Shown: piece after piece, positions 33,300 through 45,493 of the stretch
How positions within the stretch are numbered: the first letter of the stretch is position 1
Layout: each line of letters begins with the position of its first letter
Source of the DNA: Euborellia annulipes
Lineage: Eukaryota; Arthropoda; Insecta; Dermaptera; Anisolabididae
Assembly (NCBI GenBank): GCA_023213315.1
Contig: JAKCPI010016277.1
Location: 19,335-83,334 of the forward strand
Direction: 5' to 3'
Length of the DNA: 64,000 nt
Notes under the pieces: model-generated
What the model saw: the letters and a program-made list of their open reading frames with translations, nothing else
Databases searched by the model: none
What the model was told of the DNA's origin: nothing
Position numbers and translations under genes: made by a program

Positions 33300-36200
33300 C
33301 TAACTTTCTTTTCTTTTTTCAAACGATTTATAATATTTATATAATCTTTGTATAATTTTTTCTTCTTTGTTGATATATTTGGGGAGAATGTTCGCTGCTA
33401 GAATTTGATTAGCCACGTGAGCGTCAGTGTCTAAAAGCCCCAAACAAAAAGTGACCTGCGGATATCCGTCATTTAATTGCGAGATGAACGATTGAAGGGC
33501 TGGAAAGAGGATCAACTCGAGATTCGGTTGCTCCGCCCCATCACCAACGGAACGTTCAATTAAGGGCACACATCTCTTGCCAAATTGAAATATATCATAA
33601 TCTTTAGAATAAATTTCCATTAATTCAAAATATAAACGTTCTTCGAAAAACATTTCATCAATTAAATGTTTGTTCATCACCTCGAAAACATCTTTATTAT
33701 ATTCCCTTTTATATTCAATTGATTTAAATGTTTTCTTTAATAATCTCTGTATATATATATAAAATAATTTTCTTTTTCCAATGTATTTTGTATTTTCTCT
33801 ATTTTCTTCAAGAATTAAATTTTTCATATAATAAAAGATTTTATCAACATAATCAAAAACAAGTGATTTGTCTTTTGATAGTAAAATAAATTGCATGCCA
33901 AGGATTAAATAATCGCTAAAATAATCGCAATTTTCGTAGTCTTCAATTAGGAAAACTTCATTAATAATTGAATGAACGAAATCAGAATTTAAATGAATAA
34001 AACGTCGAATGGGTCTTATAACTCGAAAGAAGTTCATTTTTAAACTTTCAATTTTCTCCATCTCCACGGGATTATATTGATCCAATTTCAAAATCCGCCA
34101 CACGTTAGAACAATAATCATTTAAATAGGATTCAGGAATGTGATGGATTTTCAAAAAGATTTTAATATTTTCAGTATCATTGCTATTGATTTGTTTTAGT
34201 ATATCAACAAGCATTTTGTAATTCACTTGAAATGGTTCGTTACAAAATATTCTAAACACCATTTCAAAAATGATCCCTCGGAGCGAGGAATTCTTTTCTG
34301 TTTGAATTAAATGATTCAGCATTTTGATTGATTCTAATTTGGTGTCAACTAATAACACTAATCGCATCATATGCTTTCTCAACGAGACCCGATTAGAGAG
34401 ATTTTCTTGAAGGAAAGGTTTCGATTGCGTCAAAGGTGAATTCACGCAGATGCTATATAAAGAGCCTAGGGAGAGATTTAAATAATCCTTTTCGAGAAAT
34501 TTCACCAGAAATGGCAATTCGAAAGAGGGTTGCACTTTATAGAGCGTTTGGGCACAGGTTTTCTTTAAATGATACGTTTCTGGATTTTCTTCGGTCGTTA
34601 GAATGGAATCCACAGGCAGATAGGGTTGAATAATTGCCCGGACTCGGTCCTGAGGCGCTAAAAGGCAAATCATTAGAAGAGCCTTGGCTTTTTTGTCTTC
34701 GTCAATTACTGTAGGGGATGAAATAAAATCAACGCATTTATTTATTAAAATATTTGCAAGATCTAAAAATCCTAAAGCACAAATCGAACGAAAAAAACGT
34801 AAATATTTTGAGAGATTTGTTTTAAATAATAAATTATTAAAAATCTCATTTAAATTTGTTATTAATTTTTGAGGATTATTTTTAAGAAAATAATACAATA
34901 AACGTGGCGTTAAATCTTTAATTAAAAGTTTTTCAAAAAGTTCTTCTTTAGTTTTTGCATCCAAATCAAAATGCTGCAGTTCATTGATCAGAGAATAGGA
35001 AACATCTTTATTAAGAAATTCAAGATATTTCTTAAAAAGCCAAGTGTTTTCTAATGGAAACTTTTTATTTGCTTTATTATTGTTATGTTTATTAACAAAA
35101 ACAATCAATCTATAAACGTTATAATCATTTTCATTCCAATAAGGTGATTCTAAGTTAACGAGCTCTGGCAACATTTTAAACATCATTTCGATGCATTTAA
35201 ATTTCAAATCGGGATCAGAGAAATGGATATTCCAATAGGAGTCGCAATAATTGGAGTGCGTCATGTATTTGAGCAAATATAAAAACAATTCCTCAATCGG
35301 TTGCTTGTTTTTATGTTTATATTCAATATAATCCAAGAGAAGTTGCTGGCAAGTCGAATTATATTTAAATTCCTCTTTGATATTATAAATTTTAATAAAT
35401 TTCAAAACAATCTCCCATTGAGTCTCGTTGAGTTTTGTGACGGGATCGTTATTTGAGAGCTCTTGAAGAAATGTAATTCTCACTTGTGCGTTATCGTTGC
35501 GATATCTCTCTTCAATAAATGCAATTATTCGAGTTAATTCCTCATAATCGTTATTTATAAAACATGTTTGAACAAGATTTGTTATTAGATTTATTCTCTC
35601 TCTATAATCTGGCGTTTCATTAAGAAGTTCTTTTAATTTCGGAATTGAAACGTTTGTCGGATAATATTTAAGCAAAGGCGTTTTCTCGACTCTGCTCTCA
35701 TCGTTCATCAAAATATCAATCCATTTCAATCTCTCTTCAACGGGCATTTTATCTAATAAGAAATTATCGATTTGATTTTGGATCTCTTTTAAACCAATGT
35801 TATATTTCTCTTTGAGTATAAACAAAATCAAATTGAATTTCTCCGATTCGGGAAATTGCTCCATTAATCGAATGTAATTATTATAATGGTAAAAATTGAA
35901 ATCTGAATATTTCTCCGGGCAAAGTGCGATTATAACTCGAGTCAATTTTTCTTTATTTAATAAATTCCCTAAAATGGAAATATTTAATAGATCATCGACT
36001 ATTTTAGACATATTTTCTATTATAAGATCAAAATGGTTTCGAAATAAAAAATTTGTTTGTGTAACATTTAAAGTAAATCGAGGCAACATTTTTGTATATT
36101 TTAAGTGAGTTTCAATTAATAATTTTAAATCTTTAGACGCGATATACGCGATAACGGGAGTGTAATATTCGCCCCGGATCCAATATTCTCTTTTTTTGAT

Positions 36201-36767
36201 TGTGAAATATAATAGAGCCGTTTCATAATCTTTTTTGGCAATTTTGAGTAACACTTTTGACGGAATTGTTTTTTCACTTTTAATAACATTTCTAATAAAA
36301 TCTAAAGGACAAGATGGCAAAAATTTTAAAGCTTTTTCAAAATCATATTTCTCTTCAAGAAAAATATAAAAATTTTTTGATAATTCCTCATCTTTTATTA
36401 ATAAAGCAAGATTATGTAAAATTTTAAGTCTAGTTGAATAAGAGATAAATGGGAAGATATTTTGATCAAGATATTCCGGTGAGAGGATTTGTGGATTTTT
36501 TTCAAAAAGCCAAGTGCATTTCAAAGCTTTCAAAATCATCCGTTTATTTTGTGATTTTAGAATTTCTATCAATTCTTCATGTAATTGGAAGCGATCAATT
36601 AAAAAGAATTTTATATAATCGTGGAGATTGTTGCCTGGTTGGAGTTGAGGCCAAATTCTTTTGACGTCTTCTTCTGTTTTTATCAAATCTACAATTTGAC
36701 GATTGAGTTTCTCGTATTGGCTGCTCATCTGACGATTCTCCTTTAAAATCTCCTCGAACGGTTCCAT
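33300..36767 (-). CDS. Uncharacterised 1155-residue alpha-helical repeat protein
   Basis: A single long coding exon. The Met at 36767 (MEPFEEILKENRQM) is chosen because a clean splice acceptor (tttccag) ends one base before it; upstream codons would translate a TA microsatellite into a run of Tyr-Ile. This suggests a 5' UTR intron. No signal peptide or transmembrane segment is evident after this start. The protein is rich in Leu, Lys, Asn, Ile and Phe and looks like consecutive helical hairpins (ARM/HEAT-like), for example blocks near NPQILSPEYLDQ, RLLYYFLKNNPQKL and LRFFRSICALGFLDLAN. I do not recognise a named family or catalytic motif. The frame is intact over 3.4 kb of AT-rich DNA, so it is under selection. 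Lack of introns contrasts with its neighbours. Confidence 0.85.
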   Translation of the reverse strand: MEPFEEILKENRQMSSQYEKLNRQIVDLIKTEEDVKRIWPQLQPGNNLHDYIKFFLIDRFQLHEELIEILKSQNKRMILKALKCTWLFEKNPQILSPEYLDQNIFPFISYSTRLKILHNLALLIKDEELSKNFYIFLEEKYDFEKALKFLPSCPLDFIRNVIKSEKTIPSKVLLKIAKKDYETALLYFTIKKREYWIRGEYYTPVIAYIASKDLKLLIETHLKYTKMLPRFTLNVTQTNFLFRNHFDLIIENMSKIVDDLLNISILGNLLNKEKLTRVIIALCPEKYSDFNFYHYNNYIRLMEQFPESEKFNLILFILKEKYNIGLKEIQNQIDNFLLDKMPVEERLKWIDILMNDESRVEKTPLLKYYPTNVSIPKLKELLNETPDYRERINLITNLVQTCFINNDYEELTRIIAFIEERYRNDNAQVRITFLQELSNNDPVTKLNETQWEIVLKFIKIYNIKEEFKYNSTCQQLLLDYIEYKHKNKQPIEELFLYLLKYMTHSNYCDSYWNIHFSDPDLKFKCIEMMFKMLPELVNLESPYWNENDYNVYRLIVFVNKHNNNKANKKFPLENTWLFKKYLEFLNKDVSYSLINELQHFDLDAKTKEELFEKLLIKDLTPRLLYYFLKNNPQKLITNLNEIFNNLLFKTNLSKYLRFFRSICALGFLDLANILINKCVDFISSPTVIDEDKKAKALLMICLLAPQDRVRAIIQPYLPVDSILTTEENPETYHLKKTCAQTLYKVQPSFELPFLVKFLEKDYLNLSLGSLYSICVNSPLTQSKPFLQENLSNRVSLRKHMMRLVLLVDTKLESIKMLNHLIQTEKNSSLRGIIFEMVFRIFCNEPFQVNYKMLVDILKQINSNDTENIKIFLKIHHIPESYLNDYCSNVWRILKLDQYNPVEMEKIESLKMNFFRVIRPIRRFIHLNSDFVHSIINEVFLIEDYENCDYFSDYLILGMQFILLSKDKSLVFDYVDKIFYYMKNLILEENRENTKYIGKRKLFYIYIQRLLKKTFKSIEYKREYNKDVFEVMNKHLIDEMFFEERLYFELMEIYSKDYDIFQFGKRCVPLIERSVGDGAEQPNLELILFPALQSFISQLNDGYPQVTFCLGLLDTDAHVANQILAANILPKYINKEEKIIQRLYKYYKSFEKRKES

Positions 36768-36834
36768 TCTGGAAATATATATATATATATATATATAATA
36801 AAAGGAAATAAAACTAATTAAAACAAACAACATT

Positions 36835-38861
36835 TACATTATTTTTGTTCTAAATATTTATATAACTTTCTTTTCTTTTTAATTAAAAAAGAGATAAGGA
36901 ATATTTCTGATTTTATATTATGACACTTGCACTTATAACAAAATCAAACTGAACTTGCTCGATAGATCATCTGAAAAAGAATTCCAAGATATATTATAAA
37001 TAATAAATTATATATTATAATATTTGAATGTTACTTACTATTTTGATAGGGTTGATTATTTTTCTTGTCATTTGAAAGGAAAAATTAAAATGGGAATTTT
37101 TTGACACCCATTTGAATAAATGCCATCTCTTGGTTTCGTTTCGGCTGATTGCTTTTTCATTCTATTGCGCAATATTAAATTAATTTAATGATATTAGAAA
37201 CTATAAAAAAAATGAGAATGTGTTTATTAAAAAATATCTTTATATAAAAAGGAAAAAAATTAATTTTATTATCTAAAAGAAAAAAGGCAATTGTTTTGAC
37301 AGGTGCATTAATGGCGGTAAATTGAAAAAGCTTTATTTTCAATTGTTGAAACAATTAAATGATTTTTTTGTTGATTGCATTACTTTTTCTTATCAACAGA
37401 TAGAGAAATTTTCCATTTTTATTCTCAAGAGAGAGATAATTGATGAATTGATACTTATTATTTTCAAGTCTACGAGGATATGAACACGCAAACATTATTT
37501 ATTTATTATTGATAATCATCTCAATGAGAATATTTAAAATAAACATCCAAAGACGTGCCAAGTTTAAGTTAAATTAATCAATAATTTCGTAGCCTTGAAA
37601 AAAATTTATATTTTTAAGTAGTTTGGGAGGGGGGGGGGGGTTCATAGATAGAAAGATGCGATTTTTTCCTTTCCCTGCATAATTCACTTTGGGAATTAAA
37701 TATAAATTTGTTTGATGCTTTTGACAAATGGAAATAAATAAGGGAGTCAAAATAGAACTGCATTTGACAAGCCTAGTACACCTAGCAACAAAGTCGCGCG
37801 TCCCCACCTCGAGATCCATTTGCAGCACAGAAATATTTAAAATATTTTATTTTTGATCTAAATTTTATTTTTAAATATAATATTTTAATATGAAATCGAG
37901 ACTTTTCAATTAGTCATTTGACCCTTAAATAAAAAATAATTTATTTATCAACTTTAATTTCACCAAAGTAATAATATACCCCTTTATGGCCTCCGGCTAG
38001 AGGGAGAAATAATGCCCCGAGGCCAAAAAATAAGTTTCAAATAATAAGAAATAAGTGCGGCGTGTCTCGCGACACGTCAACGCCAATCATGTTGCGTGAC
38101 TTTTGTCTCTTGTATCCCATTTCGAAATGGGAGACAAAAATGTTACGCGACTTCCCGAGACTTATCGCGAGGAAAAAATCGTTAGGTGTGAAACGCTAGG
38201 GCTTACTTAATAATTACAACAATGCAGAGGTATCTAATCCCCCGTGACCTATTTATAGATGTGTTAAATTTATCACCTATTTTATTTAAAATCAAGAATT
38301 TCGTAAATTTGGAATATTCTGAGGTGGGTTTAAAAAATAAAATATTCCAAATGAATCTCGCCTTTTCCTTGTTTCCAACAAAATTGTTTATTTGTTTGTT
38401 TAAAAGTAGATATGAGATGGATGTCACATAGTGAAAAGGAAGCGAGCGATGATTGCATCTACTTGAGAAATATTGCAAACAAAAATGACCGAGCCACGTC
38501 AGTCAGTGATCAAGGTCAGTGTCCGTTGATCATCACATGCGAGAGACATCATGATAAGAATCATTTGCAAATCATCGTGTCATGATCATGTTCACATATT
38601 CGTCTGCCATTTCATTTTCATTATCAGAGAAATTACGCCCACCCCAGATACTGATATTAAAGGGTTTGGCATTCATTTATCTAATAAATTTACAAGAAAT
38701 AAAATATATATACAGAGCAGCAAATTTAATAAAGCTAATATTCAACATTACACCTACATTTTGTTATCGTCTCAGGCAACAGCAACCTTCTTGCAATATT
38801 TCGATATATATATATCTAACATTTTGACTGGATAGTTTTTCTATTTTTTAGTGGAACATTC
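36835..38861. other. Noncoding intergenic region
   Basis: Upstream region of the 1155-residue gene; it may contain its 5' UTR exon, which I cannot place. A G run lies at 37627-37640. At about 38058-38175 there is a palindrome-rich patch (catttcgaaatg, tctcgcgacacg). No other gene is supported. Confidence 0.4.
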
Positions 38862-39042
38862 CAGGGCCGGATCTAGGGGGGACAGTGGGTGCGTGGCCCG
38901 GGCGGCAGATATTAGGGGGCGGCAATTAAAGAAAGATTTACTAAAAAAAGGTAAAATTATATAAATTTTGTATAGAAAATTTTAAGGAGAGGGCGGCAAA
39001 TTAAATTTTGCCCTCCCTAAAAATCTCCTAGTTCCGGCCCTG
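38862..39042. mobile_element. hAT-type MITE, 181 bp, with 8-bp target duplication
   Basis: The ends cagggccggatctaggg and agttccggccctg are inverted. GAACATTC lies at 38854-38861 and again at 39043-39050. The interior includes gaaagatttactaaaaaaagg, also found at 10720-10745. Confidence 0.88.
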
Positions 39043-39050
39043 GAACATTC

Positions 39051-39766
39051 GCATTTTGCATTATTAATTAAGATCGGACCTCTGTTCAGAGCCGATCGAC
39101 TCTCTTACTTGACCCCTTATCATGTTACCTAATTCGATTGTAATAAATCTTGAAAATTCAGGCATCTCTATTAATTTAATCCCCCATCTGAGTTTTCTTG
39201 TGTGGCGTTAAGCCTTCACTTCCTGAACTCCTTTTTTTTTTTAATTTCCTCTCGAAGTCATTTCTGACTCTTTCCTTCTTTGTACTCTTTAGAAGATCCT
39301 CTTGGAATTTGTTTTAATTATTTAAACAGCAGTAGCGTATCTAGGTGGAGGAGAAGGGGGGTGCTCGCCCCGGGCCTTTGGCGCCCCTCGATACCGACAT
39401 AGGCGCCATAGGACGGTGATTTTATCATTCTTTCCATAGGGCTTAATATTGAATTATTCGATGGCTTCCGGCAAGCGCTCAACGGTCATGTTTTACGGGG
39501 GCCGCCCATCCCGATTTCCAGCATCGCTTGGCGTTGCTTAAGAACATTTATTTTTGGAGCTGGTGTTCATCTTTCTTGCCAGGTCTGACGTTAATAACTC
39601 ATAAAGTTAAGAGAGAAAATAATTATCTTGTAATCTTTAGAAAATCCTCTTTGAAGATATAAAACTTAATTTAGAAATTTCAACGAGAAACAGAGAGGAG
39701 CAGACGGACACTCCCCAATTAAATCTCTTAATACTAATTAATCTGTTGGTCTAAATTCATTTAAAG
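39051..39766. other. Noncoding, with one GC-rich repeat patch
   Basis: At 39332-39420 a block (agtagcgtatctagg ... cgccccgggcctttggcgcc) resembles the end of another hAT-type repeat. The rest shows no recognisable feature. Confidence 0.4.
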
Positions 39767-39768
39767 TA

Positions 39769-39981
39769 CAGTGAGGGTCAATATTAAGTCCCACCAATGC
39801 GTTTTCTACTTGTGATTATTTCATTGTTTTTAAAAAAAATATTATGATATTTTTTAATGGAAACTTTCATGGTTCAAACCTAGAAAATTTCCAAAAATAG
39901 ATTTTCATTTTCTTTTATAAAAACAATGAAATAATCACGAGTAGAACACGCATGGGTGGGACTTAATATTGTCCCTCACTG
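39769..39981. mobile_element. cagtgaggg MITE, complete 213-bp copy
   Basis: A near-perfect palindrome: cagtgagggtcaatattaag ... cttaatattgtccctcactg, with tgattatttcattgttttt and its complement inside. TA flanks both ends (39767-39768 and 39982-39983), as for Tc1/mariner-type MITEs. Relatives are at 26959, 44532, 52609 and 53058. Confidence 0.88.
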
Positions 39982-40811
39982 TACCTTTCAGAAATTCTAG
40001 TTCTAATATTTTCAAGATATTGTATTCATAAAGAATGTATTTGCCATTAAAGATCAGCCAGCTAGTAATAAATCTCTGTCTAATTTTCCTGTCAATGACG
40101 TCGAGAATGCAAAGCCCTGAAGGCAGCTAATCTTTGATTGAAATATATAACAATAATAACAATATTTTAATTTCTTAAAGTTGAAATGAAGTTTCTAATC
40201 TGATTTAGACAGTCTTGTTCTTTCTATTTATAGAAATTCCAAGCAAGAGGTTCCTTTAAGGTGGCTTCATTTTAAAAATTGCGTCATTGCGTGCTTATTG
40301 TTTATCATTAGTTGGAAAAAAAAAACATTTGGAAAATTTTTAATATCTAGGCCTAGATTCAAATTAATATAGAATTTTAGTTCGATTATGAAACTTGGAA
40401 TACTAGAGATAAAGAATAAATTTATCGATATTCAATATTTGCAGTGTGTCTTTGGGTAATTATTTATTCCCATGTACCCCAAGCAAGTCGCAATATCTCC
40501 TCACACATTAGTTTTAATGGCCAGTGGCCCCAAAAAAGATGGATCTCACAATTGTCATCTTTCTGAGCATTAACTTCTCATAAAATGAGATGATGTTGCT
40601 ACATTATTATTATAGGCTTTGTTGATAACTCGCTCAATTTGAACAGCAAAGCATAATTTATACTTTAATGTTTAAAGAAAAGATGCCGACGTTTCGGTCT
40701 TGACCAAGATCGAAACGTCAGCATAGAAGGCCTAATAAACGAAATAATTTTAGCTGCTCTTCTTTTCTTTACGCATTAACGATTATCCAGCTATAAAAAC
40801 CACATATTATA

Positions 40812-41068
40812 TGGGCCCTTTTATGGAATGGTGTGTCAAAGACCAAACATCGAGTTTTGAGAAAATCAACATTAAAGTTTTTTGTTTACATTGGATTATT
40901 TATAATTTTTCTTGTCAATTGTGCAAGTAACATTAAATATAATTTTTTTTAGGACATATTTCATAAAAAATACTTTTAATTAAAGCATTTGAAACAATAT
41001 TCCGTGCTTAACTCAATTTTGAATTTTTTGGTCTTTGACACACCATTGAATAACAGGGTCCATATATA
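40812..41068. mobile_element. MITE, sister of 32842-33104
   Basis: The inverted ends gggcccttttatggaatggt and caccattgaataacagggtc enclose the same interior (caattgtgcaagtaacatt). Upstream at 40688-40727 is a decayed hammerhead-like palindrome. Confidence 0.65.
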
Positions 41069-41120
41069 ATTTATACTCTCAAATTCTCGAATCAAAGAAT
41101 AAAGATTCAATAATGATACA

Positions 41121-41515
41121 TTAATAAGAGGGTAAAAAAAATGAGAAATGCAGCCAATTATTTGGTCAATTCACACAGCTGACGTTTCGGTTCCGTGTTT
41201 GAACCATCTTCAGAGCTGGCGAAAAGTCATTATGAAAATGTCATAGTGGATTTTATACATTGTTGAAAAATTCTTATATAATAAAATATATACACAGTGT
41301 GAGTTGAGATCATTTTATGTACCTGGTCGTCTCACACTGTGTATATATTTATTATATAAGAATTTTTCAACAATGTATAAAATCCACTATGACACTTTCA
41401 TAATGACTTTTCGCCAGCTCTGAAGATGGTTCAAACACGGAACCGAAACGTCAGCTGTGTGAATTGACCAAATAATTGGAAACTGCATTTCTCATTTTTA
41501 CCCTCTTATTAATAT
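41121..41515. mobile_element. Penelope-like palindrome with two hammerhead-like motifs
   Basis: The left arm (from ttaataagagggtaaaa) and right arm (to ttttaccctcttattaa) are nearly exact reverse complements of about 190 bp around cagtgtgagttgag. Each carries an outward-facing motif, minus 41176-41218 and plus 41415-41457. The motif is CAGCT, CTGAAGA, T, hairpin ggttc/gaacc, GAAA, CGTC, AGCTG. Stem I pairs over 5 bp and stem II over 5 bp. It lacks a reverse transcriptase. Confidence 0.75.
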
Positions 41516-41991
41516 AACATCTCAGCTATAAATTGTTTATGCAATAATGACAGTTGAGTAGATTTTCCTGTAAAATGGAATGGAATCAAATTTTTTTGAC
41601 AATGAAAACCTGTCGAAACGTCATCGATAAAATTGCAAATAAAATAAAAATAATTTACTTGGGGGGAGATGAGGTTAAAATATTTTTTATTTATCAGCAT
41701 GGGAATAATTTTTTATTAAGAAGAGGGAAAAAAGATTTGTTAGGAGAAGGAAAAAAAAAGTTGTAGTAATCATTCTAAAAATTAAATCATTGCATTTATT
41801 TATTAAATTCTTTCTTTTTTTTCTTTGTTTTCCACACAAAAAAACAACAACAAGAGCTCTCTGTACAAATATACAAAATATTAAAGAGCAATCATTCTAA
41901 TATTTAATAGGATTTTAATATAGAAAATTCACTAAAAATTGACAATCTTTTTTGATTTTTTTTTTGTTGGTTTTTTTTAATGATAAGAAAT

Positions 41992-44900
41992 TTATAATAA
42001 ATTTTTATCGAAAAGGAATTCTCCAATCTCTCCATGACTTGCGATCATTTTCTTGAGTGTGGAGAGTTTGCCAGCCAGGTCTCGTTGGCCTCGATATTGT
42101 TCCTCGAGGAACTCGCCGGTCAGATAGTCAACCAGCTAGAAATTAACATGCAACAAATTAATAAAAAGAAAAATACAATATTTTGCCTTTATATTCATTT
42201 TCGGCAATTCAGGGTCTTTTTTTTCTAATACCATTGGCTTTTTAAATATAAATATTTTCCGTTTATTTCTCTCAGATCAGTGGAATCCCCTCGAAAAGAA
42301 TTTTCTGGCTACATCCCCGCTGAAAAGCTACACATATATCTGATTCTCCAAATTGTATTTGCTGACGATCTCTGGTGAATGAGAAACACATTTTGTCCGA
42401 AAGCCACTCTAACGATAAAACTATGATGATGATCATTTAATGATTGTTTGCTACGCTAGGTGAAAAAAAATCTTTATAAAAACCAAGCAATCTTTATTCT
42501 TAATTTTTAGTGTTTTTTTTTTTTGGGAAATTTTCCAGGGGTGGTTTGAGGCTACTGTTATTTCAGATTTGGCTCCCCCCTCTTAAAGGCTCTCAAAAAA
42601 TTACCGATAATGATATACAGTATGAATTTTTGTTGATTTCACAGGACGATTTAACGAGAGAAATAAAAGAGCACAAATTTCTGAGCGTTAGCCCGGGCGA
42701 AATATTTGCAAATGTGTAAGGCGATTCCTGAGAAATTTGTGCTGTTTTATTTCTCCCGTTAAATTACCGATAATCCAGAATTTTCTCAATGGAAAGTTAG
42801 TTCTATTTTAACCAGGTAGAGAGCTTTGTTTGAAAAGATCAAAAGACTCTAAATAAGCCAGTTGGAAGGAAAATTTGCGAGTTTGTGATTTGATTGGCCC
42901 CCATGGGGGGGGGGGGGGTCAGTCGCGAAGGCGAGATCTGGTTCATGTCCAGGGGGCACGAATACCCAAACAAAACGCAAACTCATTTAGCTAATTTTCC
43001 ATATCCTAAACAATTTATTGAGGCGAGCGAAGCACCTCTGGCAAGTGCGAAGCCAGCCAAAAGCGGGCGGCATGGATAGTCCATATACAGTAAATGAATA
43101 ATAAATTTTCCGGCGAAGCGAATATTTATTCTGAACGATAGAATAAAGTAACCTATTAAAATTTGAACTTTGGACATTTCCCAGATGATTCATTTATTTG
43201 CTATCTCTCTCGTGATTATTAAAACGAATTGAATTTTGTGATAGCTAGCCAGCTAGCTAGGCTTTATTTTTCCTCATTACTAATATTAAACTTGATAACA
43301 AAATGGATATTTCTTTTATATTTAGATAGGGAAATGTTTTATTTTATTTTTTAGGGATTATTTATTTCGATTTGGCAAATGAGTCCTTGACTCCTAGCAC
43401 AAGAGGCGATATTCCTACCTCGATTTATTTTATGGGTATAAAAATTGCACATTAATTAACAACCCCTCGATAAACAAATTAAATTTTTTCTATTTTCAAA
43501 CTCCTTGATCTTTGAGCTCGGCTCTATTTATTATTTACTTGTTAATTTTTATGTTTATATATATATATACATATATAAGCATATATGCTTTTTGTATTTG
43601 CAAAAATTGAAAGTTCTACCTATTTTTTTTATTTAAGAATTTAATTATGAAGAAATCGTAAATTTTCTGTCTATCCTTTCTAAATTCAGCTCTCCCCTGC
43701 CACTTTTATCTGTTCCTGTGAGCGCCACAATTAAGTCCCCATCTGATAGCTAGAGCCTTAAGCATATGGTGTAGTATGACCGAAAAGGTAAAACGTAAAA
43801 TCTAGTACCGATGATTTTATTTTACCTTTTCAAATTTAAAATTATTTCAAAGGGGCTACGGGAGCGAAGTAGTTACTCATGTTTTTCCCGTTAAGATGGC
43901 GTAGTGTGTCATTAAAAGTATGCCCAAATATCAAGTAATTCAAAAATTTGCCAAAAGATGTCAAAATGGTAGCTAATAATATTTAATGCATTTGGTTGAT
44001 TTTCATTAATCTTTTAACAATAAATACTTTATAAATGTTATTATATATTATGTATCGTTTATAAAAGCATATAAATATATAAATATAGGCCAGATATAGG
44101 CTATTAGAGGATCGACTGTTAGACTAGCCTGCCATCTATTGCAAGAATGCTGAACTAATTTCACAGTTGGTTTTTAAATAAATCATCTAAGTTTATTTTA
44201 AAAATTTCTTAATTCATATGTGATTAAAAATAACAATAAATTCATTTTTCATTAAAAAAAAAAAATTAAAGATTATTGGGACAGATTGTTTTTTTGTATT
44301 TGCTTGATAACTAAAAAATTAATTACGATAATTTTTTAATAAGTCATTACAAAAATTATAGCTCGATGTCCCAATAATATCTTATGAATTTAATTCATTT
44401 AAAAAAAAACCGCAATTGAAAAATTCCTTATAATAGTCTAGTTTAGACGTCGCTCTTGAACCCCCATAAACCATGTACTATACCATATTCTTAAGGCTCT
44501 AGCTAACAGGTGGGTACTTAATTGTGGCGTTCACTGTGGACAATATTGAGTTCCACCCATGCATTTTTTACTTGTGATTATTTCATTGTTTTTATAAAAA
44601 ATGAAAATCTTTATTGGAAAGGTAGTAAAAGTATGAACCATGAAAGTTTCCATTAAAAAATATATATATTTTTATAGACAGCCCCGCCTTCGGCGGGGCT
44701 CTAGGGGGCTGCGCCCCTGGACCCCCTGCTCGCCTTCGGCTTATATACATACCGGTACATACAAACATTTTCCCTTTTCATTTTTATATATAGAGATTAT
44801 TTTAACGGTTAATCATTCATGAACTTAAGATTTTTTGTGAATCATATCCTTTCCGGGATTCTCCCGGTACACAAACAAAAAATTTACGCCGATATTTTAG

Positions 44901-45462
44901 AATTCAAAATGTAAATAAATAAAAAAAAATAAACATGGGTAAATATTTATATTTTGTTACCATGGCAACTATTTCTCCTAATTTTTATTTTTTCTTATTT
45001 TAACGGTTAATTACTCATTAACTTATTGTTATTTGTGAATTAAAACCTGTCCGGGATTCTCACAAACATACACAGAAAATTTCATCATAATTAGTTCAGT
45101 CGTTTAGGAGGAGTTAGTCACATACACACGTACAGAAGAATATATATATAAAGATAAAAACAATGAAATAATCACAAGTAGAAAACGCATGGGTGGGACT
45201 TAATATTGTCCCTCACTGTTCAGTGAGGGTCAAAATTAAAGCATTATTTAATTGTTTTAATAAAAGAAGATGGAAATCTTTACAAGAATCTCCAACAACA
45301 AATCTCTAAACAATGGAATGAGCCCTGATCTGACTAAATGCATGTTTTCACATTAAGTAGGCCAAGTGATATTTTTTTTAAAATTAATTACGTATATCAA
45401 CCCTATTTTATTGGAAATTTGATTAGTAACTAAAATATGATAAAAATCACATGTTTGGGGAT

Positions 45463-45493
<31 letters not shown>

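Noticed and set aside
34436..34872. Open stretches on the plus strand inside the 33300-36767 gene
   Set aside because: They are antisense to a much longer intact coding frame.
36768..36833. N-terminal extension of the 1155-residue gene with a hydrophobic Tyr-Ile run
   Set aside because: It translates a TA microsatellite and ends at a splice acceptor; the Met at 36767 is the better start.
40688..40727. Palindrome with cgacgtttcggtc and gatcgaaacgtc
   Set aside because: It has lost the CUGANGA part of the core; not counted as a ribozyme-like motif.
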